Source: Clostridium sp. C105KSO13 (lineage in GTDB: Bacteria; Bacillota; Clostridia; Lachnospirales; Lachnospiraceae). From it: DNA of 64,000 nucleotides. Where the stretch lies: contig NZ_FBWL01000171.1 of assembly GCF_001517425.1 (NCBI RefSeq), positions 124,001 to 188,000 on the forward strand. Direction: 5' to 3'. Below the pieces are notes generated by a model, which did no database searches, had not been told where the DNA came from, and was given only the letters and a program-made list of their open reading frames with translations. Below, piece by piece: positions 18,606 through 27,438 of this stretch; position 1 is the stretch's first letter; every line of letters starts with the position of its first letter. Both the position numbers and the translations under genes were made by a program.

Positions 18606-21098
18606 ATGTTTCTAGAAGAAAACAAGGAGAGAATAAAAAGAGAATATTGTGCCAGACAAAAGGAGCTTCCCGGGTTATTTGCGGAAGTGGATGAAAAAAT
18701 GGCAGACTGCCGTCAGGAGGTGGTTCTTGCCCTGCAATATTTATATACGTATTCACCGTACAGTGACGTGGGAAACTATCCCTTTGAGTATTTTCTTGAT
18801 TTTGCAGAACATGGTGTGAAACTTTGGAAGGAATCTGAAGAAGTAAAAAAGCTTCCGGAAGAAATATTTTTAAATTATGTACTTTGTCACAGAGTAAATG
18901 AAGAAGAAATTCTGCCCTGCCGAAGCTTGTTTTACAATCAGCTAAAAGACAGGGTGCAGGGAATGGCTCCAAAGGAACGCATGCTGGAGGTCAACTACTG
19001 GTGCGCGGAGAACGCAACCTATCAAAGTACAGATGACAGAACTTTGTCGGCATTGGCAGTGTATAAAAGAGGAAACGGCAGATGTGGGGAAGAGTCTACA
19101 TTTATGGTGAATGCTCTCAGAAGTGTGGGAATTCCTGCAAGACAGGTTTATGCACCCCACTGGTCCCACTGTGATGACAATCATGCCTGGGTAGAAATGT
19201 GGTGGCACAAAACCTGGTATTTTACTGGTGCCTGTGAACCTCAGCCCATTTTGAACAGAGGATGGTTTACCAATGCATCTTCCAGAGCCATGATGATACA
19301 TTCCCGCCGGTTTGATTCCGGAGTAGAAAAAGCTCTGGCCGGCCGGATGATTGGAAAGACGGGAATAACTGTGATGTTTAATGAACTGGACCGTTATGCA
19401 GTGGTTAAAAAAGCAAAGGTACACATAATAGATGAGAATGGCAGTCCGGTGCCGGGCGCACAGGTTTTCTTTGAAGTACTCAATTATGCACAATTTTTCC
19501 CGATTGCTCAGACTATCACAGATGAGACAGGAGAGACATATTTATTTACAGGGGTTGGCAGTTTGCATATTCGTGCAGAGCTGAACAAGCAGGCAGAGTT
19601 GTGTGGGGATGGGTTTATCGATACCGACAGAGAGGATATTTGCACAATTAAGCTGACAAAGAAAGCACCTAAGGAAGAATGGCTGGCTTACGATATGACT
19701 GCTCCCCATGACACTCCTGTACATACAGATGCCCCTACAAAGGAACAGGTTCTGTCAGGTGATGTAAGACTTAAAGCAGCTGCCAGGATAAGAGAGTCCC
19801 ATATGCGTACCTTTACAAATCCAGACAGAGAAGCTTTTTTAACCGGAGATACGAAGCCGGGGGAAAATGGAGAGCTGCGTCAGGCTATGCTTGATGTTTT
19901 GACAGTAAAGGATCAGACAGACTGTAAATATGAAGTCCTGGAAGAACATCTGCAGTATGCCCTTCCCTATAAAAAACAATATCCCCATGATACCTTTGTA
20001 CGGTATATCTTAAACCCGAGAGTGGAAGATGAGATACTTTCTACTTATCGGAAGAAGATCATCCAGACATTTGGTGCCGAAGAGATGAGTAAGTTTAGGG
20101 GAACGCCTGCCGCTATATGGGACTGGATTACTCTGAATATCTGTACCTGTCCTAAAAAAGAACAGGACAGCCTTATAACCCTTCCCGCTGCAAGCCTGAA
20201 GCTTCATACCGCCAGCCCTCGCTCCCAAAAGGTGCTTTTTGTAGCTATTGCAAGGTCATTGGGTATTCCCGCAAGACTGAATCCTGTCAGCGGTACAATG
20301 GAATACATGGCGGGAGACACATTTGTTCCCGTTTTGCCGGAAGAGTTATCGGACTGCCATCTGGTCTTAGAAAGAGGGGCAGATGATGCATGGAATTACT
20401 TCCAGGATTGGAGTATAGCCCGTTTTGTAGAGGGAAAATATGTTTCTTTAACGCTTTCAGATACCCTGTGGGAAGATGAAGAACTGCATCTGCAGCTAAA
20501 ACCCGGCATATACAGGATTCTGACCGCCAACCGGATTCCCAATGGTTCGGTATTGACAAATCGGTATGAACTCCGGCTGGAGAGCGGTGAAGAAAAGAAA
20601 ATCAGTCTGATGAAGAGAGAGGCAGACCTAAGTGATATGCTGTTGAATATTGATATGCCGGATTTCTATGTCCGGGATTGCAGCGGAAAGGAAATTAGCG
20701 GAGGTGATTTGAGCAGCAGCGGTCAGCATATTTTTTTCTGGCTGGAGGGAAGCAGAGAGCCTACTATTCATATTTTAAACGAATTGCTGGGACAAAAGGA
20801 GGAATATGCAGGATACCAGAATGAGATGATTTTTATTGTCCAGTCAAAGGCAATGCTTGCAGACAAAAATATTGCCCAGGTTTTGCGGACATTTCCCGGA
20901 ATACGGGTCTTCTACGATGATTTCGCAAGAAATGTAGAGCTGCTGGGCAGACGTGTGTATGTGGATCATGAAAAACTTCCATTAATTATAGTTACCTCCG
21001 GAAAGCTAACTGCGGCCTATGCAGAAAGCGGATACAATGTGGGAACAGGAAATATGATGCTCAGGATTCTGGAAGAAATCCGGAATACCCGGGAATGA
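18606..21098 (+). CDS. Transglutaminase-fold protein with redoxin-like C-terminus
   Basis: An 830-residue cytoplasmic protein (no signal peptide or membrane helix) of unknown substrate. The start at 18606 follows GAGGTG by 5 bp; ATG at 18600 is the alternative. A helical N-terminus (about 1-130) leads to a transglutaminase core with Cys160 in GRCGEESTF and His193 in DNHAWVE. The usual third position reads WYFTGACEP, with no Asp where one is expected. An Ig-like segment follows (about 255-330), then a second half with GIPARLNPVSG, and a C-terminal region (about 695-830) resembling a thioredoxin fold without a CXXC. The fold includes proteases, amidases and peptide:N-glycanases. Confidence 0.75.
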   Translation: MFLEENKERIKREYCARQKELPGLFAEVDEKMADCRQEVVLALQYLYTYSPYSDVGNYPFEYFLDFAEHGVKLWKESEEVKKLPEEIFLNYVLCHRVNEEEILPCRSLFYNQLKDRVQGMAPKERMLEVNYWCAENATYQSTDDRTLSALAVYKRGNGRCGEESTFMVNALRSVGIPARQVYAPHWSHCDDNHAWVEMWWHKTWYFTGACEPQPILNRGWFTNASSRAMMIHSRRFDSGVEKALAGRMIGKTGITVMFNELDRYAVVKKAKVHIIDENGSPVPGAQVFFEVLNYAQFFPIAQTITDETGETYLFTGVGSLHIRAELNKQAELCGDGFIDTDREDICTIKLTKKAPKEEWLAYDMTAPHDTPVHTDAPTKEQVLSGDVRLKAAARIRESHMRTFTNPDREAFLTGDTKPGENGELRQAMLDVLTVKDQTDCKYEVLEEHLQYALPYKKQYPHDTFVRYILNPRVEDEILSTYRKKIIQTFGAEEMSKFRGTPAAIWDWITLNICTCPKKEQDSLITLPAASLKLHTASPRSQKVLFVAIARSLGIPARLNPVSGTMEYMAGDTFVPVLPEELSDCHLVLERGADDAWNYFQDWSIARFVEGKYVSLTLSDTLWEDEELHLQLKPGIYRILTANRIPNGSVLTNRYELRLESGEEKKISLMKREADLSDMLLNIDMPDFYVRDCSGKEISGGDLSSSGQHIFFWLEGSREPTIHILNELLGQKEEYAGYQNEMIFIVQSKAMLADKNIAQVLRTFPGIRVFYDDFARNVELLGRRVYVDHEKLPLIIVTSGKLTAAYAESGYNVGTGNMMLRILEEIRNTRE

Positions 21099-21115
21099 AA
21101 TGGAGGTAGGAAACG

Positions 21116-22363
21116 TTGAAAATAGATTTAAGTGAAATCAGCGGAAAAAGACAATATCAGTTTGTAGAAAAATTTAATTATATACGGGAAGCAGGCACAA
21201 AAGGTGAGAAAAAGGCAGCGAATGAGATATTAAGATATCTCGAGAAAACGGGACTTACAGCTGTCACAGAAGAATTTGAATTTCCTGCATATGAGATTAT
21301 GGAGGCGAGACTTAAGGTTACACAGCCATATGAAAAAGAGTATCGGGTAATAGGGTATAAAAAATGCGGAAACACACCGGAGAGCGGCATTGAGGCACCC
21401 TTTCTTTATATTGAAAACGGGGATGAAATCAGTCTGTCTTATGCAAAGGGAAAGATTGTCATGCTAAACGGACCGATACAGAAGAAAACCTATCAAAAAT
21501 TAGTTTCCTTTGGGGCAGTTGGATTCATCACTATGTCAGGAACTCCAATCGATGAAGGGGAGGATCTGAAGCCTGCAGGGTACAGCCTGCGCGGCGTAAA
21601 AGAGCCTCCCGTACAGGGCGTGAATCTGCACTATAAAGATGCGGTGGAGCTGGTAGAAAATGGGGCTTCCCGGGTTAGATTAAAGCTGCAGCAAAGACAG
21701 GTGACGCGTGTCTCAAGAAATATTGTTGCCAGAGTAGAAGGTCTTGACAAGGCAGAGGAGATACTGACCTTAAGTGCGCACTACGACTCTGTTCCTCAGG
21801 GTCCGGGTGCCTATGACAATATGTCCGGTGCAGCGATTATCATGGAGCTTGCAGGATATTTTGCTAAAAATCCTCCCAGGCGTACGCTTGAGTTCATCTG
21901 GTTTGGGGCAGAAGAAGCAGGGCTTTGTGGGAGCAGGGCTTATGTGAGGACCCATGAAGCAGAACTTGCAAGACACAGATTCAATATGAATGTAGACCTG
22001 GCGGGACAGCTCATTGGCGGAACAGTAATCGGCGTGACAGGAGAAGCTAAAGTATGCCAGATGCTATCTTATCTGATGCATGAAGCCGGCATGGGTGTAT
22101 CATTTAAAAATGACATTTGGGGAAGTGACTCCAACACATTTGCCTGGAAAGGTATACCGGCCATGACACTCAACCGAGACGGTTTCGGTATGCATACACG
22201 CTATGATACCGTCGAACTGATTTCTTCCTGTTCCTTAAAGCGCAGTGCAGATATCCTGCTGTATATCGCCAAAAATCTGTCCCAGGCAGAGGTCATTTCT
22301 TTTGAGAAAAAGGTACCGGAGGAAATGAAGCAGAGGCTGGAATTATATTATGAGGAAATATAA
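21116..22363 (+). CDS. M28-family zinc aminopeptidase
   Basis: Removes N-terminal residues from peptides. The start is TTG at 21116 with GGAGG 9 bp upstream. It has a PA-like insertion (about 80-190) and the M28 two-zinc site: His/Asp in [16 protein letters not shown], Glu-Glu in [11 protein letters not shown], Asp in MNVDLAGQ and a final His in [10 protein letters not shown]. No signal peptide is seen, so it is cytoplasmic and could finish the peptides delivered by the upstream importer. Its last 16 bp overlap the convergent chemoreceptor gene, marking the end of the operon. Confidence 0.92.
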   Translation: MKIDLSEISGKRQYQFVEKFNYIREAGTKGEKKAANEILRYLEKTGLTAVTEEFEFPAYEIMEARLKVTQPYEKEYRVIGYKKCGNTPESGIEAPFLYIENGDEISLSYAKGKIVMLNGPIQKKTYQKLVSFGAVGFITMSGTPIDEGEDLKPAGYSLRGVKEPPVQGVNLHYKDAVELVENGASRVRLKLQQRQVTRVSRNIVARVEGLDKAEEILTLSAHYDSVPQGPGAYDNMSGAAIIMELAGYFAKNPPRRTLEFIWFGAEEAGLCGSRAYVRTHEAELARHRFNMNVDLAGQLIGGTVIGVTGEAKVCQMLSYLMHEAGMGVSFKNDIWGSDSNTFAWKGIPAMTLNRDGFGMHTRYDTVELISSCSLKRSADILLYIAKNLSQAEVISFEKKVPEEMKQRLELYYEEI

Positions 22364-24093
22364 GACTCCTCTTTTTGTTTGTCTCGTTTGAATCTTGCAA
22401 TTAGTTCTTCCAACATGTGTGCCTGGCTTGAAAGTTCTTGGCTTGCAGCAGCGTTTTCCTCAGAAGTGGCGGCATTTGCCTGGATTACGGATGAAATCTG
22501 CTCGACACCTTGATTTATCTGTGCTATGGCAACGGCCTGCATCTGGGAGGCATCTGCAATCTTGTTAATCAGCGTGATGGACTCATTTGTGGCATTTTCA
22601 CTTTTTTGCAATGATTCAGCGGTAGCGGATGCAATTAAGGATGCTTTGTCAATTGCTTCCACTGCAGCTTTAATTAAAGAGGCAGTATCCTTTGCTGCTT
22701 CCGCTGATTTGCCAGCGAGGTTACGTACCTCATCAGCTACAACGGAAAAGCCCTTTCCAGCTTCGCCTGCACGGGCTGCTTCAATAGCTGCGTTCAAAGC
22801 CAGAATATTAGTCTGAAAGGCAATATCATCAATCATTTTAATGATTTTCGAAATCTCCTGGGATTTCTGCGCTATCCGCTCCATGGCTGTCACCATATTC
22901 TGCATCTCATTGCTGCTCATATTCATTTCTGTTCCAGAAAGAGACACTTTGTCATATGCAGATTTTGCATTTCCTGCATTTTGGGTGATTTGCTCTGTAA
23001 CCTGTTCGATTGAAGCGGATAACTGTTCTACAGAACTTGCCTGTTCTGTTGCACCTTGAGACAGTGTTTGAGAAGTATTTGCTATCTGCCCGGAACCACT
23101 GTTTACCTGTTCTGCCGAGTTATGAATTTGACCTAACATGGCATTTAGGTTTATGAGCATTGTCTGCATGTAGGTTTTTAATTTTCGAAATTGCCCTTCG
23201 TACTCTTTGTGCAGTTCAACGGTGAAATCCCCTTCGGAAATCAAGTGCAGAGCATGGGATATTTCATCAATATAAGACTGGTAATTGTTAAGCTGCCCTA
23301 TGGTGAGCCGGAAAGATTTGGCAAGCTGTCCTATTTCATCTTTCGAAGATACTGAGAGTTCTACATCAAAGTCACCGTCAGAGATGCGAGTCGCAGCAGC
23401 TGTAATTTTGCGGATTGGCTTTACAATATTACCACTTACAATACTGGTGATTATGATTACCGCAGCCAATACAAGAAATAACATTATAGACACAATGGTA
23501 ATAACGGAACGAAGTCCACCACTAAGGATACTGTTTACCGTATCTATAGGTATTCCTACAAAATATATGCCTATGATTTGCTTGCTGTTATTATATAAAG
23601 GGGTATATTTTGTCATATACTTAGACCCAAGAATGTCTGCTTCACCGAAATATGTATTTTTGTTTAACCCCTTTTTGTATGCATCTTCATTGGTATCCAG
23701 CTTGGTTCCTATGACTCGTTTACCATTATTATCTTTGATTGTGGTCAATACTCTTTTAAAATCGTTGCCATCCTTTCCGAAAACAGTTGCAACCACATTC
23801 ATTTTTTCAGAAAGCAGGTCAATGGCTTCATAGCTGCCTTCAATTTTCTGCCCATTTTCATCGATGAGTACGCCACTGCTATCTAGTGATAAAGTTCCAA
23901 ACTGTTCTTTAAGTTGAACAGCGAGCATGTTATGCGCTGCTGTCAGTTGCTCTTCCACCTGTTTTTGCATAATCTTGTCTGTGGTTTTAAAACTTTCATA
24001 AACGCCAATTATGGCAGTGGAAAGTGATGTGATAATGACCAAAACAAGGATATTTAAGGTCAGTTTCGTTTTTAAGCTTTTCAAATTATGCAC
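22348..24093 (-). CDS. Methyl-accepting chemotaxis protein with Cache-type sensor
   Basis: A membrane chemoreceptor of 581 residues. It has an N-terminal helix (about 10-32), an extracytoplasmic sensor (about 35-190) with the single-Cache-like segments [10 protein letters not shown] and [18 protein letters not shown], a second helix (about 196-218), a HAMP domain and a long coiled-coil signalling domain whose tip reads [20 protein letters not shown]. No other chemotaxis genes lie in the window. Its 3' end overlaps the M28 peptidase gene by 16 bp. A SigD-type -10 box lies upstream, implying expression with motility genes. Confidence 0.95.
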   Translation of the reverse strand: MHNLKSLKTKLTLNILVLVIITSLSTAIIGVYESFKTTDKIMQKQVEEQLTAAHNMLAVQLKEQFGTLSLDSSGVLIDENGQKIEGSYEAIDLLSEKMNVVATVFGKDGNDFKRVLTTIKDNNGKRVIGTKLDTNEDAYKKGLNKNTYFGEADILGSKYMTKYTPLYNNSKQIIGIYFVGIPIDTVNSILSGGLRSVITIVSIMLFLVLAAVIIITSIVSGNIVKPIRKITAAATRISDGDFDVELSVSSKDEIGQLAKSFRLTIGQLNNYQSYIDEISHALHLISEGDFTVELHKEYEGQFRKLKTYMQTMLINLNAMLGQIHNSAEQVNSGSGQIANTSQTLSQGATEQASSVEQLSASIEQVTEQITQNAGNAKSAYDKVSLSGTEMNMSSNEMQNMVTAMERIAQKSQEISKIIKMIDDIAFQTNILALNAAIEAARAGEAGKGFSVVADEVRNLAGKSAEAAKDTASLIKAAVEAIDKASLIASATAESLQKSENATNESITLINKIADASQMQAVAIAQINQGVEQISSVIQANAATSEENAAASQELSSQAHMLEELIARFKRDKQKEESYISS

Positions 24094-24124
24094 CTCTTTT
24101 TTATAGTTTAAAATCTATATATGA

Positions 24125-24151
24125 TTATCGGCTGAATCCTAGTAATAATAA
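24125..24151 (-). promoter_or_regulatory. SigD (sigma-28)-type promoter for the chemoreceptor
   Basis: On the minus strand GCCGATAA (24125-24132) is a perfect flagellar-sigma -10 box, 32 bp before the ATG of the chemoreceptor. The -35 position, 15 bp further upstream, reads TTAT, a poor match to TAAA, so the call rests mainly on the -10. Confidence 0.55.
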
Positions 24152-24243
24152 CTAATATTATAAGTTTTCTGTAATATTTTTTATATTCAAAATATACGTA
24201 AACTGTATATAAGAGGTCATTAAAGAAAATAGCCCTTTATCGT

Positions 24244-24825
24244 TCAATTAATATTTAAAACGGCGTGTAGAGCCTTCCTGATTTCAGGCATCCGCTTTTG
24301 TTCAAACTCTGGCCGATCTTTAAGCCATTTCGTGTTTAGCGGGGAGGGATGGGGTAATATATAGGCCGGCTTATCATGAATTACTTGGTCTTGAAATACT
24401 AAATCAGCAAAGTTCCTTTTGGGGAAAAAATAGTTAGATGCATGTCTCCCTATTATAATGTAAATCAAGTTATCGACAGATTCTAATTCAAGATGCATCC
24501 ATTTTTTTGCACAGTTCTTGGGCGGCGTACGGTCTCCTCCTTTTGGATTTTTTCCTGGATAGCAGTGCGCTATAGAGGTAATATAAAAGTAATCGGGGTT
24601 ATAGAATACCTCATCTTGTATTTGATACCATTCCTGTCTAAGCTTTTTGCCACTCATATCATTAAATGGCTTTCCTGTTTCATGGACCAGCAGAGACGGG
24701 GCCTGACTAATCTGCATAATTTTAGATTGGGAATGCCCAAAAAATACCGGATGAGGTTCATACCCAAATAGTTCTTCGCAATCTCTGCACTGCAAGATTT
24801 CTTCTTTTAACTGTTGTATTTTCAT
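24244..24825 (-). CDS. Uracil-DNA glycosylase family protein
   Basis: Likely excises uracil or a related damaged base from DNA. The start at 24825 (193 residues) has GGAG 9 bp upstream; a TTG at 24840 would include that ribosome site. Family features are SQAPSLLVHETGKPFNDMSG near residue 40, which matches the active-site loop of the iron-sulfur/family-4-like glycosylases, and LPHPSPLN near the C-terminus. Two cysteines in LQCRDCEELF near the N-terminus could be part of a cluster, but the full four-cysteine set is not evident. Confidence 0.82.
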   Translation of the reverse strand: MKIQQLKEEILQCRDCEELFGYEPHPVFFGHSQSKIMQISQAPSLLVHETGKPFNDMSGKKLRQEWYQIQDEVFYNPDYFYITSIAHCYPGKNPKGGDRTPPKNCAKKWMHLELESVDNLIYIIIGRHASNYFFPKRNFADLVFQDQVIHDKPAYILPHPSPLNTKWLKDRPEFEQKRMPEIRKALHAVLNIN

Positions 24826-24848
24826 AATGGTAGTCTCCAAAGAATATC

Positions 24849-24873
24849 AAAAAAGCCCATAAATCTGGGCTTT
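24849..24873 (-). terminator. Terminator after the tRNA-Val / tRNA-Met pair
   Basis: Read on the minus strand, AAAGCCCA, a short loop and TGGGCTTTTTT form a rho-independent terminator directly downstream of tRNA-Met. Confidence 0.85.
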
Positions 24874-24880
24874 CTACTAG

Positions 24881-24954
24881 TAGCGGAAACTGGATTTGAA
24901 CCAGCGACACCACGGGTATGAACCGTGTGCTCTAGCCAACTGAGCTATTCCGCC
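24881..24954 (-). tRNA. tRNA with CAT anticodon (probably elongator Met)
   Basis: On the minus strand the sequence begins GGCGGAATAGCTCAGTTGG, has anticodon loop TTCATAC in an ACGG/CCGT stem, a T-arm with GGTTCAAATCC and acceptor TTCCGCT plus discriminator A. CCA is not encoded. The acceptor starts G-U rather than the C-A mismatch of an initiator tRNA, so elongator Met is likely; a lysidine-modified tRNA-Ile is the alternative. Confidence 0.9.
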
Positions 24955-24976
24955 ATATACGATATTTGAAAATGTA

Positions 24977-25049
24977 TGGGACCTATAGGGCTCGAACCTA
25001 TGACCCTCTGCTTGTAAGGCAGATGCTCTCCCAGCTGAGCTAAGATCCC
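24977..25049 (-). tRNA. tRNA-Val (TAC anticodon)
   Basis: On the minus strand it starts GGGATCTTAGCTCAGCTGGG. The anticodon loop CTTACAA lies within a TCTGC/GCAGA stem, the T-loop is GGTTCGAGCC, and the acceptor closes with AGGTCCC plus A. CCA is not encoded. It is 22 bp upstream of tRNA-Met in the same transcript. Confidence 0.95.
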
Positions 25050-25095
25050 ATAACTTCACCGGTTTGCGATTGTATTACCCGCAACCCGCTTTGCT

Positions 25096-25125
25096 ATTAT
25101 ACTATTAAAATTCGTCAGATGTCAA
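25096..25125 (-). promoter_or_regulatory. Promoter of the tRNA-Val / tRNA-Met operon
   Basis: On the minus strand TTGACA (25120-25125), an 18-bp spacer and TATAAT (25096-25101) lie about 47 bp before tRNA-Val. Both boxes are consensus, as expected for stable RNA. Confidence 0.85.
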
Positions 25126-25277
25126 CACCTTTTTCTGCTTTTTGAAATTTTGTAGTTTTGTGAAAAATCTGCTAAGTTGTCAGATATTTCCTTGAGCATA
25201 TTAAGTCTATTTCTTGTAGCAATACTTTACTGATTATGATAAAATCAGAAGATGAGAAATTAATGGAGGAAAAAGTG

Positions 25278-25631
25278 ATGAATGAAAAATCCAGAATTGT
25301 ACTAAGGCTTGTGGCAGGTTTGTATCTTGTATATACAGGAATTAAATTGATTCAGGGACTTATGGCAGATAGACCTGCCAATATGGTCCTAATGTTTATA
25401 ATAGCAGTAGTCTTTGTTATTGTCGGTGCCGTATTTGCCATTCTTTCTATAAAAGATATGAGAGAACTTAAAGGCACAGAATCGCCCGGGGAGCAAAGTG
25501 ATGAGGAAGAGGTTCGGGAATCAGGAGAACCGCAGAACAGCGTGGAAATTGCCAAAGACGAGAACAATGAAAACAAGAACAATGTAAACCAAGAAGGAAG
25601 AAATACAGAGATCACGGACGAAAAAAAGTGA
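25278..25631 (+). CDS. Small membrane protein with acidic tail, unknown function
   Basis: A 117-residue protein that I do not recognise. The start at 25278 has GGAGG 8 bp upstream; earlier in-frame ATGs at 25236 and 25263 do not. Two membrane segments (about residues 7-24 and 33-55) are followed by a highly charged tail rich in Glu, Asp and Asn. The gene is 38 bp ahead of ispF and may share its transcript. Nothing in the sequence suggests a catalytic role. Confidence 0.7.
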   Translation: MNEKSRIVLRLVAGLYLVYTGIKLIQGLMADRPANMVLMFIIAVVFVIVGAVFAILSIKDMRELKGTESPGEQSDEEEVRESGEPQNSVEIAKDENNENKNNVNQEGRNTEITDEKK

Positions 25632-25669
25632 TAGGGTGGATTTTATAACAGAGATAAGGAGAATTTAAT

Positions 25670-26215
25670 ATGCGTATAGGAATGGGGTATGATGTCCATA
25701 CACTGACCACCGGAAGAAAGCTGATAATCGGAGGAGTGGAGATACCTTACAAAAAGGGACTCCTGGGACATTCAGATGCGGATGTGCTGGTTCATGCGAT
25801 TATGGATGCTTTGTTGGGTGCTGCGGCCCTCGGTGATATCGGAAAGCATTTTCCAGATACAGATCTTCAGTATAAAGGGGTCTCGAGCATTGAGCTGTTA
25901 AAGCGTGTAGCACAGCTCATCGATGCTGAGGGGTATATTATAGAAAATATTGATGCCACGATAATTGCACAGGAACCTAAGATGCGGCCCTATATCGATC
26001 AGATGAGGGGCATTGTGGCAAAGGCACTTGGTCTCCTTGACGACCAGGTCAATATCAAGGCGACAACAGAAGAGGGGCTGGGATTTACCGGAAAGGGAGA
26101 AGGAATTTCTTCCCAGGCAATCTGTGCGCTGGAGAAGATAACAAATTTCAGCAGTTTTGATGTCACTCAGACTACAGCCGGCTGTGCGGGATGCCAGGGC
26201 TGCAAAAGAGAGTAG
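25670..26215 (+). CDS. ispF: 2-C-methyl-D-erythritol 2,4-cyclodiphosphate synthase
   Basis: Fifth step of the MEP isoprenoid pathway; releases CMP and forms the cyclic diphosphate. It begins [12 protein letters not shown] with the metal ligands of GYDVH, then [20 protein letters not shown] and [17 protein letters not shown], all diagnostic. The family is usually about 155-160 residues, while this protein has 181, with an added tail containing several cysteines ([11 protein letters not shown]). AAGGAG lies upstream. The tail overlaps the longest reading of the next gene but not its likely start. Confidence 0.96.
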   Translation: MRIGMGYDVHTLTTGRKLIIGGVEIPYKKGLLGHSDADVLVHAIMDALLGAAALGDIGKHFPDTDLQYKGVSSIELLKRVAQLIDAEGYIIENIDATIIAQEPKMRPYIDQMRGIVAKALGLLDDQVNIKATTEEGLGFTGKGEGISSQAICALEKITNFSSFDVTQTTAGCAGCQGCKRE

Positions 26216-26232
26216 AGGAAAGGAAGTATAAG

Positions 26233-27357
26233 ATGCGGCTTCGAAAACTTGACAGCAGTGAACACGGCCTGACAAGAGGTCTATGGGAGAAAGTGTTTAA
26301 CGAGGACAGCAAAGAATTCCTGGATTACTATTATTTTATAAAAGCAAGAGATAACCAGATTTATGTAATAGAGGAGGAGCGGAAAATCCGCTCCATGCTC
26401 CAGTTGAATCCTTATGCTCTGCAGGTGGAAGATAAGCAATTTCTGTGTAACTATATTATTGCTGTTGCCACGGAGGAAAGTTACCGGAAGCGCGGCTATA
26501 TGGGGGAACTGCTGCGAAAATCTATGAAAGATATGTATAGGCAAAGAGAGCCATTTACATTTTTGATGCCAGCAGCAGAGGCTATCTATACGCCTTATGA
26601 TTTCCGTTTTGTTTACAGACAGAACCAGACAGAAATGTATGGCAAAGAGGGGATTGTGGAAGTGGACTTAAAGGATGCGGGGCCTGGTGACTCTGCTGAT
26701 ATGGCAGAATTCTTCAGAAATTACTTTGCTTTGCAGTACCAGGTATATGCCCTCAGAGATGAGAAGTATTATCAGACTATGATATTTGAACAGATGAGTG
26801 AAAACGGCGGGGTAAAGCTGATGAAGCTGGACGGACGTATTGTCGGAATGTTTGCTTATGCCAGAGAGGATAATCTTTACATCAGAGAACCCTTATATTT
26901 ACGGGAATATGAAGAAGACTTCCAAAAGGCCGTTTACACATTAAGAAACGGGGCTAAGGCATCGGCAAAAGTATATGCGGGAAATGAAAGTGCAGAAACA
27001 AAAAAAGTTCCTACAATTATGGTGAGAATACTGCATTTGCAGTCACTTTTGAAATCTATGAACGTAAAGGCAGGAGAGAGGCTGGACTGTTCTTTTGCAG
27101 TGTTAGATCCGATCATAACAGCCAACAGCCGGGTATGGAAACTACTAAGCAGCGAAAATGATAGCTCGGTACAAGTTCGGGAGACAGAAGATTCAGAGGG
27201 AGTATTGACAATCAGCGCACTGACAAGTCTGCTGTTTGGTTACAAGACATTAAAAGAAGTAAGCCAAGAAGAAGATGTGGTAATCTCTGAAAGATTAGCA
27301 GATGAATTACAGAAAATTCAACCATTGAACAAAATATACTTAAATGAAGTGGTCTGA
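26233..27357 (+). CDS. GNAT acetyltransferase, Eis-like
   Basis: A 374-residue acetyl-CoA-dependent N-acetyltransferase of the Eis architecture: an N-terminal GNAT domain with the acetyl-CoA loop region VATEESYRKRGYMGELLRK (about residues 77-96), a second GNAT-like domain, and a C-terminal sterol-carrier-like domain. The start at 26233 follows GGAAAGGAAG; the open frame begins 42 bp earlier within ispF. Eis relatives acetylate amines such as aminoglycosides, polyamines or peptides, so the substrate is undetermined. Its stop codon overlaps the start of a dispersed repeat. Confidence 0.82.
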   Translation: MRLRKLDSSEHGLTRGLWEKVFNEDSKEFLDYYYFIKARDNQIYVIEEERKIRSMLQLNPYALQVEDKQFLCNYIIAVATEESYRKRGYMGELLRKSMKDMYRQREPFTFLMPAAEAIYTPYDFRFVYRQNQTEMYGKEGIVEVDLKDAGPGDSADMAEFFRNYFALQYQVYALRDEKYYQTMIFEQMSENGGVKLMKLDGRIVGMFAYAREDNLYIREPLYLREYEEDFQKAVYTLRNGAKASAKVYAGNESAETKKVPTIMVRILHLQSLLKSMNVKAGERLDCSFAVLDPIITANSRVWKLLSSENDSSVQVRETEDSEGVLTISALTSLLFGYKTLKEVSQEEDVVISERLADELQKIQPLNKIYLNEVV

Positions 27358-27398
27358 ATATTCTGAAAACAGAGCGCAAAAGGGACAGTCCCCTTTTT
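27356..27398. repeat. Dispersed hairpin repeat, copy 1 (AAAGGGACAGTCCCC type)
   Basis: Begins GAATATTCTGAAAAC on the stop codon of the acetyltransferase gene and ends with the palindrome AAAAGGGACAGTCCCCTTTT. The first 38 nt match the element at 55785 with three differences. The T-rich end could make it act as a terminator for the gene it follows. Confidence 0.75.
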
Positions 27399-27403
27399 CG
27401 TAG

Positions 27404-27432
27404 TTGACAAATTTGATAAGTTTGCATAATAT
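27404..27432 (+). promoter_or_regulatory. Promoter of the T-box / cysE operon
   Basis: TTGACA (27404-27409), a 17-bp spacer and TAATAT (27427-27432) directly precede the T-box leader. Confidence 0.8.
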
Positions 27433-27438
27433 GTATCT

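Noticed and set aside
24877-25059. 60-residue open frame on the minus strand
   Set aside because: It spans tRNA-Met and tRNA-Val; the RNA genes explain the sequence.
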